A DNA stretch of 64,000 nucleotides from Lysinibacillus parviboronicapiens (GCF_003049575.1 NZ_PYWI01000022.1:1-64000), one strand, 5' to 3'; positions 1 to 8,467 are shown, counted from the stretch's first letter. The notes: a model not told the origin generated them from the sequence alone. Numbers and translations are program-made.

Positions 1-46
1 AATATATTTACTTTTATAACTACCAACGCTTCCAAAAACGGCTCAA

Positions 47-98
47 CCATCTGGCACCGATAGAATATCGACACCAGATGGCTGTTTAGTCTTTTTTA
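47..98. terminator. Stem-loop, possible terminator
   Basis: An 8-bp outer stem (CCATCTGG/CCAGATGG, 47-54 and 74-81) encloses a second 5-bp pairing (CGATA/TATCG). A T-run lies about 10 bases after the stem on the plus strand. It sits just downstream of the minus-strand gene ending at 167, so it could end that unit or one entering from outside the window. The distance from stem to T-run weakens the call. Confidence 0.4.
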
Positions 99-166
99 TA
101 GCTGTCTACTTGACAGGGGTAAGTCCAGACCAATTTGTCAGGGCGTTTTTATTTTACTATTAGACC

Positions 167-364
167 CTATTTACAAGTAAGTGACCAAGAAATCGACAAA
201 AACCCTTTGCTTACTGTTGGAACGCCCTTATTTTCAAAGCATGTATTGGTCATATGCATAATTTCTTTATGAACAAAGTAGGTGTTAATGTATAAGCCCA
301 GCATCACACCGATAAAGGTTAATAAACCGATGATTAAAAAATTCTTCTTTAGATTTACAATCAT
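167..364 (-). CDS. Small one-pass membrane protein, unknown function
   Basis: Predicted product is 65 residues. The chosen ATG at 364 follows a purine-rich site (GGGAAAGGGAAAG); a longer reading to 406 would add 14 residues rich in Lys/Gly and place the start away from a ribosome site. Residues about 8-26 form one hydrophobic segment (FLIIGLLTFIGVMLGLYI) after a Lys-rich start, so the C-terminal 40 residues are probably outside. That tail has two cysteines, one penultimate, which could form a disulfide. It lies 44 bases downstream of the pyrophosphatase-like gene on the same strand and is probably cotranscribed with it. I do not recognise the family. Confidence 0.6.
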   Translation of the reverse strand: MIVNLKKNFLIIGLLTFIGVMLGLYINTYFVHKEIMHMTNTCFENKGVPTVSKGFLSISWSLTCK

Positions 365-408
365 TTGCTTTCCCTTTCCCTTCCCTATGAGTATGGTTAT
401 GCACATGT

Positions 409-786
409 TTAATGGTGGAGTTTGTTAGAAGGTTGAGAAATGCTAATGCCTAGATTGAATTCCGTAATTATCTGAGCTGAAAAGAACCTTTCTTGAAATT
501 CAATTAAAGCACAAATTTGTTCAGTCGTATAAAATCGGTTTGAAACAACAAGCTTGTCTTCAATATCATCCCTTCTTTTAATAACCGCTATTACTTTCCC
601 TTCATAGGTCTCTAGCGGTTCAAATTCACCGAGGATATATGCATCTATCCCTCCTCCGTCTCGAGCAATAGTATTCGGGATAAAGCCGTAATTAACAAGG
701 TAAACAAAGTTATATTTAGGATGTTTTGAACCTAAAGGTCTGTCTACCTTTACTTTTACCTGTGTATAAAGATAATTCATTATCAT
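409..786 (-). CDS. Inorganic pyrophosphatase-like protein (family I, divergent)
   Basis: Product of 125 residues with a family I pyrophosphatase core: a DRPLGSKHPKY segment near the N-terminus, then NYGFIPNTIARDGGGIDAYILG matching the family signature region. The usual D-x-D-P-x-D metal motif reads D-G-G-G-I-D, so the first and last Asp are kept and the middle Asp is Gly. It is much shorter than the roughly 170-residue classical enzymes, as in a small Firmicute subgroup. Start ATG at 786 follows AAAGGAGG with 6-base spacing. The altered metal site makes standard PPi hydrolysis uncertain; a related phosphohydrolase or binding role is possible. A full family II enzyme (PpaC) is encoded at 15310. 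Confidence 0.7.
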   Translation of the reverse strand: MIMNYLYTQVKVKVDRPLGSKHPKYNFVYLVNYGFIPNTIARDGGGIDAYILGEFEPLETYEGKVIAVIKRRDDIEDKLVVSNRFYTTEQICALIEFQERFFSAQIITEFNLGISISQPSNKLHH

Positions 787-1293
787 AGAAAACCTCCTTT
801 AAGTAGTCTTATTATTGGTGACTAAACTAAAGTGTAAAACTTGAGAAAGGCAAAGGGGATAAGTTGCTATCAGTTTTAAAAACACTAAAGAAAAATTATT
901 TACATACATATTTTATCTGTTTCTTTTAAAGCTTTTATTATCCAACACTTAAGATAAAAGGTATTTTTATCCTTTATTTATTTGATATAATAACATTATT
1001 TATCATATGAGTTAATTTAATCCTATCATTTTGAAGTTTGACATTTCAATGGTGAGTTTCCGCCACTTTTCTGGCGGACATGGGTGTTTTTGTGGCGCGA
1101 ATTGGCGGGCACGAAGCTAATCCCGCCATTTTAAAGAAAATGTATTGCGAAGATAAAAATAAGATTGAAAAGGCAACAGTTCAAATTAACCACCTGGAAA
1201 AAGAAAAGCACAAAAATTATCCAAAGATTCATAGTATTAATTGCCAATACTCTATATAATATTTATTAATACATTCGACGGAGGAGAGGACTA
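787..1293. other. Intergenic region between pyrophosphatase-like gene and comQ
   Basis: These 507 bases hold the divergent promoters of the minus-strand pair and of comQ, and the left copy of the GGCGG hairpin element (1040-1110) with a further GGCGGG/CCCGCC pairing to about 1126. A TATAAT at 1255-1260 lies 33 bases before the comQ start, but I see no good -35 at standard spacing. No coding region is supported. Confidence 0.5.
1040..1110 (+). repeat. Left copy of inverted hairpin element flanking comQXPA
   Basis: This 71-base segment is about 80 percent identical, by eye and with one indel, to the reverse complement of 5430-5502. Shared blocks include GACATTTCAA, TGGCGGACAT and GAATTGGCGGGC. 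It contains CCGCCA/TGGCGG (1060-1077) and GGCGGG/CCCGCC pairings, so each copy can fold into several short GC-rich stems, unlike the AT-rich surroundings. Together the copies bracket the comQXPA genes. REP/MITE-like sequence or paired regulatory stems are both possible. Confidence 0.65.
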
Positions 1294-2196
1294 TTGGAGT
1301 GGTTAGATAATCAAATCAATGAATCATTGGACATTCTTATTGAATCAGAGACGTTGATAGGCATGGAATTAAGGGCAATGCTAAAGAACTTTAAAGAAGA
1401 GAAAAAAATAGTTGGTTATACTTTTGGTAAACTATGTATTTTGCACTATGAAGCATTTACTGATTGTTTGAATGAGGACATTTACAAGGTTGCAGCAGCT
1501 ATTGAGCTACTTATACTGTCTTATGATATTATCGATGACTTACAAGATAAGGATGCAGACTATAGTTGGAGCAATACACCTGAGCTATCGTTAAATATTG
1601 CAATAGCTATGCTTGTTATGGCTTCCAAAAATATCCGAGAGACTTCCTTTAGGCATAGAGGTTTAGCTGTAGAAACCCTTGAGAAGTATGCTTTGCTCAG
1701 TATAAATGGTCAACAGCTAGATTTACTCAATGGTTGCTGTGAAGAGCAATCGTATTTACAGATGATTGAGCAGAAATCAGGTTCATTGACGGGGATGAGT
1801 TGTTTAATTGGGGAAGCGCTTGCAAAAGGTATAGTGTCTACACAAGTTGAGGAATATGGCAAATATATAGGCATTATCCAGCAAATTAAGAACGATATTC
1901 AAAGTTTGAAAACATGGGGACGAAAAAATGATCTTTTAAATAAAAAGTATTCATTACCTATTATTTATCTTTTATCAAAGGAAAATAATGTTTCGAAATC
2001 AGTTAGGAACTATTATAATGGTGATATAGTTACAATTTTAGATAATAATGCTATAGAAAAAGAGCTGACAGCGGGTGGTGCTATCCGCTATGCAATGTCA
2101 ATTAAAAATATATATAAACATAAGGCGTTATCTGATCTCGAAAGTGTAGCTTTGAGTAATGCCAGTAAAGAGTACTTAAAAAAACTAATGAAATGA
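1294..2196 (+). CDS. comQ: ComQ, isoprenyl transferase for ComX pheromone
   Basis: ComQ prenylates a tryptophan of pre-ComX and helps mature it to the exported quorum-sensing pheromone. The 300-residue product matches the usual ComQ length and polyprenyl synthetase fold. The first Asp-rich motif is at about residues 78-85 (D-I-I-D-D-L-Q-D). The second region is reduced to QIKNDIQS near residue 205, the weakened form expected of ComQ as opposed to chain-elongating synthases. Start is TTG at 1294 after GGAGGAGAGG. The pheromone gene comX begins 11 bases after the stop, followed by comP and comA. Identification rests on both the fold and this context. Confidence 0.9.
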   Translation: MEWLDNQINESLDILIESETLIGMELRAMLKNFKEEKKIVGYTFGKLCILHYEAFTDCLNEDIYKVAAAIELLILSYDIIDDLQDKDADYSWSNTPELSLNIAIAMLVMASKNIRETSFRHRGLAVETLEKYALLSINGQQLDLLNGCCEEQSYLQMIEQKSGSLTGMSCLIGEALAKGIVSTQVEEYGKYIGIIQQIKNDIQSLKTWGRKNDLLNKKYSLPIIYLLSKENNVSKSVRNYYNGDIVTILDNNAIEKELTAGGAIRYAMSIKNIYKHKALSDLESVALSNASKEYLKKLMK

Positions 2197-2207
2197 GGAG
2201 AGAATGT

Positions 2208-2366
2208 ATGCTTAATGTTATTCAGTATCTAGAAAAAAACCCATCCCTAGTTGCGCTATTAATCGAACACAAAGCCTCATTAATCGGAATTTCTGCAATT
2301 GAACAAAAGGCAATTTTAGAGTCTTTTGAAGATGAATTATGTGTGGAAAACGGTCTTTGGAGTTAA
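2208..2366 (+). CDS. comX: ComX pheromone precursor
   Basis: This 52-codon gene starts with ATG at 2208 after GAGGAGAG. The precursor has an amphipathic N-terminal part (starting MLNVIQYLEKNPSLVALLIE) and ends ENGLWS. Trp51, the second-last residue, is the only tryptophan and the expected ComQ prenylation site; in known ComX the active peptide is the C-terminal 5-10 residues carrying a modified Trp. Sequence similarity between ComX types is very low, so the call rests on size, position between comQ and comP, and the terminal Trp. Its last 28 bases overlap the comP start in another frame, a layout typical of this locus. Exact cleavage site and prenyl group cannot be read from DNA. Confidence 0.88.
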   Translation: MLNVIQYLEKNPSLVALLIEHKASLIGISAIEQKAILESFEDELCVENGLWS

Positions 2367-4660
2367 TAGATATTATAAAGAAATATTTTTGGCTTGTTAT
2401 AAGTATTTATTTAGTATTGGGTTTTTATCTACTTTATGTTACTTATAGCACGCCTTATTTGGGTTTAGAGGTAAAAGAAGATAATGAACGTTGGATCATA
2501 GTAGACCCATACTATAAACAATGGGCCAATGGGAACGATATATCAACAGGGGATGTTATTTTAAAAGTAAATGATGTGCGAATAGATGATGTCCCAAATG
2601 TAAAATATGATAATATAGTCCGCGCTGCAAATGCATTAACGATTTTGAAGCCCAATGGTCAAATCATAGAAGTACAAATAAGTAATTTTGATATACCTGA
2701 GCAAATTTATTATTTATTAATAATTCCTTTATGCTATTTCCTTTTAACCTTAATTATCGCTTTTTATTTGCATTATAAACAAAAAAACACACCACTTTTA
2801 AGTTTGCTCATCTTATTTATGCTCTTCGTTTCTTTGGCTTATGTTAGTATTGGCGCATCTGGTGGTTTGAATAAAATAGGGATTATTGTTAATCGTAGTA
2901 GCATGATACTTTGTTTAGTAGTATTACTAAATTTCATGAAAAATTATTTTTCTTTTTTAAAGACTAATTGGCTGTTCGCTAATAACATTAAACTATTCTA
3001 TATTGTACCCGTAATTGCTATATTATTTAGCATAATCGGCATTATCTATCCTTCTACTGGTATTTTACTTTCTAATATTGTATTAGCATGTTTCTTCATC
3101 TTACTCTTATTAATTCTTAGTATTTTATTACTAAGCTATATAAAATATAAAACACCACAATTAAAAATATTATTAATTAGTTTAATGATTCCGTTTTTAC
3201 CATTTCTGTTTTTGTATGCATTGCCTAATCTCTTGTTTCATCAATTTATACTTTCAGCTGAGGTAAGTGCTTTATTTTTATTACTAATTCCATTTAGTTT
3301 TATTTTTTCGCAACTGACGGAGCGCCTTTTTGATATAGAATATCACATTTCACGGCTTCGCTATTATATTATCTTTTCGCTTATATTTACTCTTTGGTTT
3401 ATTTTTGGGCTTTATTGGATTACGGATAAGTTATTATCTTTAACTGTTTTATCGGGGATTTTCTTCTTTACGTTCATATCGTTAATTATCCTGTTTTACA
3501 TAAAAGAGAAAGTAGATTATCGAAAGCGTAAAATATTATTTTCAACAAAGGGAGATTATATTCATCAGTTGTACACAGCTGTAGATAAGATAGGAAAAAC
3601 AATTAGAATAGAAGAACTTTTAGAGAAATTCGCTCAAGAGGTGTCATTACATCTCGAACTTGAGCAAGTATATGTATTAACCTATGAGTATGATACCAAT
3701 CAAATTACTTCAATGGTTGAGGGGAAAATTCCTGTTAATCCAGACTTAATGGAAGATTTAAGGTTAGGAGAAATACGCAAAGTTGACACAGTTTATCTAG
3801 CCTTCCTCCACCAAGATGCTCATTGTAAAAGGGTCTTAGTTTTAGGACATAACAATTCAATTCATCTAAAAGATGAAGAACTTTTGTGGCTTGAATTGCT
3901 ACTATTATATGTAAATAACTTTATTGAGAATACAAAGCTGGTGGAAGAACTGTTAGAGGAACTAAAACATATGAAGCAAGCAGATGATGGTCAACTACCT
4001 TGGCTAAACAAGCTTTTATGGTTAAGATTTGAAGAAGAAAAATATCAATTGGCTCAAGAATTACATGATACAAATCTACAAGAACAACTTCATATTGCCA
4101 GAGAAGTTAATGTACTTATTCATGCGAAAGATACCAATGATATTCAACAAGAGCTTGCAAAGATTCATGAACAAATGGTAACATCCTTGCACGATTTAAG
4201 AGCATATTGTGAAAATTTGAAGCCACCATTATTGGATACATTAGGGCTGAATGCTGCACTAGAGAAGCTAATTCGTAAAGTAGCAGAAAGGTCCAATTAT
4301 GATTTAATTTATACAATTGATCGCCTCTATCTAGAGGATGAACGTATGAATTTAATGATTTACCGACTTTTTCAGGAACTACTTAACAATGCGTTAAAGC
4401 ACTCCTATGCAACGATAGTTGAAATTCACCTCCAAGAAATGACAGATGGGTTTGAAATTATCTACAATGATGATGGTGTGGGGTGTAATGTGGGAGACAT
4501 TAGACAAACTGATTCCATGGGAATAAAGGGTATGCAGGAACGCGTAAAAGCCTTTAATGGTCATTTTTATATAACTTCAAATATCAATGAAGGGATGTCC
4601 ATTCGGATAACAGTAAAAGAAGGAAGTGACACACTTGATTACGATGCTCATAGTGGATGA
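2339..4660 (+). CDS. comP: ComP, membrane histidine kinase sensing ComX
   Basis: ComP detects extracellular ComX and phosphorylates ComA. The 773-residue product has a first transmembrane helix (about 14-33), an external PDZ-like domain (about 34-120, containing STGDVILKVNDVRIDD), then about eight further hydrophobic helices to about residue 390. The cytoplasmic part has a long linker and a HisKA_3 dimerisation region with QELHDTNLQEQ (phospho-acceptor His576), then an HATPase domain with N box FQELLNNALKHS and G boxes NDDGVG and MGIKGMQERV. This is the NarL-type kinase layout of B. subtilis ComP (769 aa). ATG 2339 lies inside comX; an in-frame TTG at 2357 is an alternative start. The 3' end overlaps comA by 35 bases. 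Confidence 0.92.
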   Translation: MCGKRSLELIDIIKKYFWLVISIYLVLGFYLLYVTYSTPYLGLEVKEDNERWIIVDPYYKQWANGNDISTGDVILKVNDVRIDDVPNVKYDNIVRAANALTILKPNGQIIEVQISNFDIPEQIYYLLIIPLCYFLLTLIIAFYLHYKQKNTPLLSLLILFMLFVSLAYVSIGASGGLNKIGIIVNRSSMILCLVVLLNFMKNYFSFLKTNWLFANNIKLFYIVPVIAILFSIIGIIYPSTGILLSNIVLACFFILLLLILSILLLSYIKYKTPQLKILLISLMIPFLPFLFLYALPNLLFHQFILSAEVSALFLLLIPFSFIFSQLTERLFDIEYHISRLRYYIIFSLIFTLWFIFGLYWITDKLLSLTVLSGIFFFTFISLIILFYIKEKVDYRKRKILFSTKGDYIHQLYTAVDKIGKTIRIEELLEKFAQEVSLHLELEQVYVLTYEYDTNQITSMVEGKIPVNPDLMEDLRLGEIRKVDTVYLAFLHQDAHCKRVLVLGHNNSIHLKDEELLWLELLLLYVNNFIENTKLVEELLEELKHMKQADDGQLPWLNKLLWLRFEEEKYQLAQELHDTNLQEQLHIAREVNVLIHAKDTNDIQQELAKIHEQMVTSLHDLRAYCENLKPPLLDTLGLNAALEKLIRKVAERSNYDLIYTIDRLYLEDERMNLMIYRLFQELLNNALKHSYATIVEIHLQEMTDGFEIIYNDDGVGCNVGDIRQTDSMGIKGMQERVKAFNGHFYITSNINEGMSIRITVKEGSDTLDYDAHSG

Positions 4661-5258
4661 TCACCCTATAGTTTTAGAGGGAACGAAAAATTTATTTAAA
4701 GAAGATGACGATATCGTCGTTGACACAGAAAGCGATGCTACATGTGTACTGCAGAGAATTAAAGTAATGCCTTATCATATCTATTTGATTGATATAAACA
4801 TGCCACTAGAAAATGGCATTACCTTAGCACGAAATATTAAAGCGATACAATCAAATGCTTCGATTATTCTTTATACGGGAGACGACATAACGGATTACTA
4901 TTCACTTATCTTAGAGCGGAAAATAGAAGGGATATTAGCTAAAACAGCTTCTAAGGATCAAATCTTGCGGACTGTACGTGCAATCGGCAATGGTGAAATT
5001 GTTCTTCCTATTAATTTCTTAGATTTCCTAGATAATCGATTTAAATTACAGGATGCAAAACTTGATATTCATTTAAATGAAAAAGAAAAGAAAATATTAA
5101 GACTCATTGCAGAGGGACATACGAATAGAGCCATTGCGATAGAATTAAATATTCCGCAGCGTACAACTGAGAGATATTTAACACAATTGTTTACTTTATT
5201 AAATGTAGATTCTCGTACAGAAGCTGTAGACCTTGCAGAAAGAATGAATTTACTCTAG
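4626..5258 (+). CDS. comA: ComA, response regulator of the ComX system
   Basis: NarL/FixJ-type response regulator of 210 residues. The receiver domain has the acidic pair D11-D12, phospho-acceptor D56 in YLIDINMP, T84 and K106. A LuxR-type helix-turn-helix spans about 148-205. Phosphorylated ComA homologues activate competence and surfactin-type genes in B. subtilis; targets here are unknown. GTG 4626 overlaps its own ribosome site, and TTG 4635 stands 8 bases after GGAAG and may be the true start. The reading frame overlaps comP, implying translational coupling. A strong terminator follows at 5399. Confidence 0.92.
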   Translation: MTHLITMLIVDDHPIVLEGTKNLFKEDDDIVVDTESDATCVLQRIKVMPYHIYLIDINMPLENGITLARNIKAIQSNASIILYTGDDITDYYSLILERKIEGILAKTASKDQILRTVRAIGNGEIVLPINFLDFLDNRFKLQDAKLDIHLNEKEKKILRLIAEGHTNRAIAIELNIPQRTTERYLTQLFTLLNVDSRTEAVDLAERMNLL

Positions 5259-5398
5259 TATTTTAATATGCTACAATATTCATAAATGGGATATTTTTCA
5301 AATTAATGTTCTTCAATTTATTCCAAATAAATAACTATATTTTCCTTTGGGTAAATAAAACAAATAAGCGTTATATAATACCTATATATATTAAAAAA

Positions 5399-5425
5399 CA
5401 CCGCCAAATTTTGGCGGTGTTTTTC
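5399..5425 (+). terminator. Terminator of comQXPA
   Basis: Perfect 10-bp stem CACCGCCAAA/TTTGGCGGTG followed by TTTTTCTTT. It adjoins, and on the minus strand continues, the right inverted hairpin element. Confidence 0.85.
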
Positions 5426-5429
5426 TTTA

Positions 5430-5502
5430 GCCCGCCAATTCACGCCAAAAAAACCTCCAATGTCCGCCAAAAAATTGGCGTAAACCCGACGTTGAAATGT
5501 CG
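5430..5502 (-). repeat. Right copy of inverted hairpin element flanking comQXPA
   Basis: Reverse complement matches 1040-1110 at about 80 percent. It includes the CCGCCAA/TTGGCG stem. Because the copy is inverted relative to the left one, the pair encloses exactly comQ-comX-comP-comA plus its terminator. Weak reading frames over this segment on both strands are low-complexity by-products and are not called as genes. Confidence 0.65.
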
Positions 5503-5700
5503 GTATAAGTGCTGTTACGCTTAAGATAATCGTGGTTAAGTAAATTTGCTGTAGTGGGTAATAATACAAGATGAGATTTTCGTTTAAAATAAGCTGCCTG
5601 GCTATCTATGAATAAAGTAGACTATGTTAGATTACCTAAAAATGTTACTAGCTAGAAACATACTTCACGATAAAACTTTATATAAAGGTAGGCGTATATT

Positions 5701-6600
5701 TTGAAAGTAGAACTTGAAAATTTATTTTCTATAGATGAATCTAGTCAAGATCAGGTCATTAAAGTTTATAATCGCTATGGTATTTTTATAGGTGCGCCGG
5801 AAATAAGAAAAAGAAATTTAAAAGCATCCTTTAATCCAATATTTACATTAAATGAAGATGTAACGTATGAACAGGTGGCAGATTTATATAAATCTTTAGA
5901 ACATGAATTAGGTATTGTTTCAATAGGGGAACGATTTTACTTCGACTTTTCAGATAGCGAATACGAGCAAGCATTATTATTTACGTTAAATTCGACAGGA
6001 AACTCACCAGAAATGTTTTTGGATGACAGAGGAACCTTATTTTCTATAAGCACATATTGTCAGCATTGTGGCCTAATGGAAAAAGAACAACTTTCGCCAT
6101 TAGTTATTGATACATCCAAAATAGAGGATCGTCATCTAGTACATGTAAGCGGTTATTGGGTAGCTTCAGAGAAATTGGTGACTTTAATGAAACAAGAGAA
6201 CATAGAAGGTTACGATCTTCTGGAGGTAATCCATCAAGGACCACAACTAGGAAAGCAGCCTGCCTATCAAATAATACCAAAACAAATGCTTCCGACATGT
6301 AGCTCAGAAAGAGTTAAATTGTATTTTGCGACAGAACAACCACCATGTCGATGCGGATTGAGTGGTGTTATCAACGGCCCTGATAGTTATAATCGAAAAG
6401 ATATAACGAACTTACAGGGAGATGTATTCTTTTCAGCTGAGTGGAGCCATGATGGCAGATATCTTTACAGAAAAACATTATTCAGTAGAAGGTTCAGAGA
6501 ATTAATTATCAATAATAATATATCTCGAGAAGTGAAGGGAGAAAAGGACCGCAATTTCGGTCCAAAAGATTGGTTATTTGATCCTGTATTATTAAAGTAA
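5701..6600 (+). CDS. Hypothetical protein with two cysteine-pair motifs
   Basis: Product of 299 residues, TTG start after AAAGGTAGG. No signal peptide or membrane segment is visible. A C-x-x-C pair (YCQHCG, about residues 119-123) and a C-x-C pair (PPCRCG, about 217-221) could bind zinc or form disulfides. Between them lies a region containing HVSGYWVASEKLV, and the C-terminus ends FGPKDWLFDPVLLK. The layout recalls double-CXXCG proteins sometimes found beside polymorphic toxins, but no toxin gene is adjacent and I do not claim homology. It lies just outside the right inverted element of the com locus, so cargo status is open. Confidence 0.75.
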   Translation: MKVELENLFSIDESSQDQVIKVYNRYGIFIGAPEIRKRNLKASFNPIFTLNEDVTYEQVADLYKSLEHELGIVSIGERFYFDFSDSEYEQALLFTLNSTGNSPEMFLDDRGTLFSISTYCQHCGLMEKEQLSPLVIDTSKIEDRHLVHVSGYWVASEKLVTLMKQENIEGYDLLEVIHQGPQLGKQPAYQIIPKQMLPTCSSERVKLYFATEQPPCRCGLSGVINGPDSYNRKDITNLQGDVFFSAEWSHDGRYLYRKTLFSRRFRELIINNNISREVKGEKDRNFGPKDWLFDPVLLK

Positions 6601-6642
6601 TCGACTATGGGCCAAAAAACTCTGTATGATAAGGAAGTGTTT

Positions 6643-6768
6643 ATGTTGTTTAAAAAAATACTACCTATAATTGTGATTTTATTTATTGTTGCACTAGCAC
6701 TATCAAATTATTTCCATAAACCGGATGAAGAAACAATTGTAATTGCACAAGTAAAGAGTGCAAACTGA
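6643..6768 (+). CDS. Small hydrophobic peptide (41 aa)
   Basis: ATG at 6643 follows AAGGAAG with suitable spacing. The product has a short basic start (MLFKKI), a hydrophobic helix of about 18 residues (LPIIVILFIVALALSNYF), and a mixed tail. It starts 42 bases after the upstream stop on the same strand. The pattern is that of a small membrane protein, but nothing else supports function. Confidence 0.5.
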   Translation: MLFKKILPIIVILFIVALALSNYFHKPDEETIVIAQVKSAN

Positions 6769-6877
6769 TGTTGTTATGTCAAGAAGCGCTTGAAGAATTT
6801 TGTTTATTACCTCTAATTGCACGTATATATGATATGATGTGAAAATATATAGAGTGTGTTTTGAGGTGAAAGCAATT

Positions 6878-7486
6878 ATGAAAAAATGGGCATATCCATT
6901 GGCAGTTTTAACACTTTTTTTCTTTTTTGTTTTACATGCTAGTTATCAAAGTAAAACTATAGAAAACTTCGATGCCAAAATGGCAGATATTTTATTGGGC
7001 AATCGTTTAATTGAAGTTTTTCATTATATCGGTGAGCCTATATTTGTAGTTTGTGTAGCGATTGTGTTAATGGTGTATCTAGCTTGGCAGATGAAAAATT
7101 ACCGTGGTTTGGTTTTTATTCTACTAACATTTGCAGCTGGAAATGTACTAAACCAATTATTGAAAAAGTGGGTGCAACGACCACGACCTGAAATTGAAGA
7201 TCAATTAACTTCCTTTAGTTTTCCTTCTGGACATGCCATGACAGGCATCCTATATTTGTTTGCAACTGCTTATATATTAGCGGAAAATAATAGGAAGGTT
7301 CGTAAAGTACAATTGTGGAATGTGGCGATTGTGCTAACGATACTTATCGGTATGTCACGTGTAGCAGGAGCTCGTCATTTTGCGTCGGATGTACTGGCAG
7401 GATGGAGCGTCGGTTTTACGTGGTTCATCATTTGTGTTATTTGGTATGAACGACGTAAGCGAAGAATAGAAAAAGATAATGAGTAG
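6878..7486 (+). CDS. PAP2-family membrane phosphatase
   Basis: Membrane phosphatase of 202 residues with several hydrophobic helices and all three PAP2 signatures: KKWVQRPRP, SFPSGH, and SRVAGARHFASD (catalytic His and Asp in the last). Family members dephosphorylate lipid phosphates such as undecaprenyl diphosphate (BcrC/YodM type) or phosphatidylglycerophosphate; the substrate cannot be read here. ATG 6878 is preferred because GAGGTG sits 9 bases upstream; an upstream in-frame GTG at 6839 lacks a ribosome site. A terminator follows at 7500. Confidence 0.85.
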   Translation: MKKWAYPLAVLTLFFFFVLHASYQSKTIENFDAKMADILLGNRLIEVFHYIGEPIFVVCVAIVLMVYLAWQMKNYRGLVFILLTFAAGNVLNQLLKKWVQRPRPEIEDQLTSFSFPSGHAMTGILYLFATAYILAENNRKVRKVQLWNVAIVLTILIGMSRVAGARHFASDVLAGWSVGFTWFIICVIWYERRKRRIEKDNE

Positions 7487-7499
7487 CAAATAACTAGAA

Positions 7500-7539
7500 A
7501 GCAGTACTTTATTCGTAGGGAATAGAGTGCTGCTTTTTT
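7500..7539 (+). terminator. Terminator after PAP2 phosphatase gene
   Basis: Stem AGCAGTACT-TATTC with GAATA-AGTGCTGCT, one mismatch on each side, followed by TTTTTT. Confidence 0.8.
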
Positions 7540-7657
7540 GTTTAGTAATATAAGGTATGCTTAGTTGTTTAATATTAGCCTAGTAAAAAAGAATTGCACA
7601 TAGGAAACTTCTACGTTAAGATGAGTACAATAACAAAAAGGGAAAAGGAAGAAGGGA

Positions 7658-8467
7658 ATGGAAGGTAATGTATTATTGGCATTAGGGTTAACTCTTTTTG
7701 CCGGACTAGCAACAGGTGTAGGTAGTTTAATAGCGTTTTTCACATCGAGAACAAATACAAAATTTTTATCAGTAGCGCTTGGTTTTTCAGCAGGGGTTAT
7801 GATATACGTATCGCTTGTTGAAATTTTTGTGAAGGCCAAGGATGCTTTAACGAATGCATTAGGTACAACCAATGGTTATTGGATGACAATAGCAGGCTTT
7901 TTTGGTGGGATGTTATTTATTGCATTAATTGATAAGTTTATTCCGAAAGCTACAAATCCACATGAAGTGAAACTAGTTGAGGATGTAAATGCCATAAAAC
8001 CTCAGGTCGACGAAGATCATTTAATGAAGATGGGGCTATTTACCGCACTTGCGATAGGGATTCATAACTTCCCAGAGGGTATTGCCACATTTATGTCTGC
8101 CATAAATGATCCTAATGTCGGAATTGCTATTGCGATAGCTGTAGCGATTCATAATATTCCTGAGGGAATCGCAGTATCAGTGCCGATTTTCTTTGCAACA
8201 GGAAACCGTAAAAAAGCATTTAAGCTATCTTTTTTATCAGGGTTGGCAGAGCCTGTAGGTGCTCTAGTGGCGTTCTTACTATTAATGCCTTTTTTAACTG
8301 ATGTTATGTTTGGAATTGTATTTGCAGGAGTTGCAGGGATCATGGTATTTATATCACTGGATGAATTACTGCCCGCTGCACAAAGATACGATGAAACACA
8401 TTTATCGATGTATGGCTTGGTAGCAGGAATGGCTGTAATGGCTGTTAGCTTAGTATTACTAGCATAA
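7658..8467 (+). CDS. zupT: ZIP-family divalent metal transporter (ZupT type)
   Basis: Polytopic membrane protein of 269 residues with about eight hydrophobic helices. It carries the two ZupT metal-site helices [10 protein letters not shown] and [10 protein letters not shown], and a further Glu-containing helix (LAEPVGA). The family imports zinc and sometimes iron or manganese. The ATG at 7658 follows GGAAGAAGGG. A bidirectional terminator separates it from the convergent mtnX. No zinc-regulator site was recognised upstream. Confidence 0.88.
   Translation: MEGNVLLALGLTLFAGLATGVGSLIAFFTSRTNTKFLSVALGFSAGVMIYVSLVEIFVKAKDALTNALGTTNGYWMTIAGFFGGMLFIALIDKFIPKATNPHEVKLVEDVNAIKPQVDEDHLMKMGLFTALAIGIHNFPEGIATFMSAINDPNVGIAIAIAVAIHNIPEGIAVSVPIFFATGNRKKAFKLSFLSGLAEPVGALVAFLLLMPFLTDVMFGIVFAGVAGIMVFISLDELLPAAQRYDETHLSMYGLVAGMAVMAVSLVLLA

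Noticed and set aside
5306-5569. Reading frames on both strands across the right inverted element
   Set aside because: They consist of low-complexity and hairpin sequence, lack ribosome sites and overlap the comA terminator.
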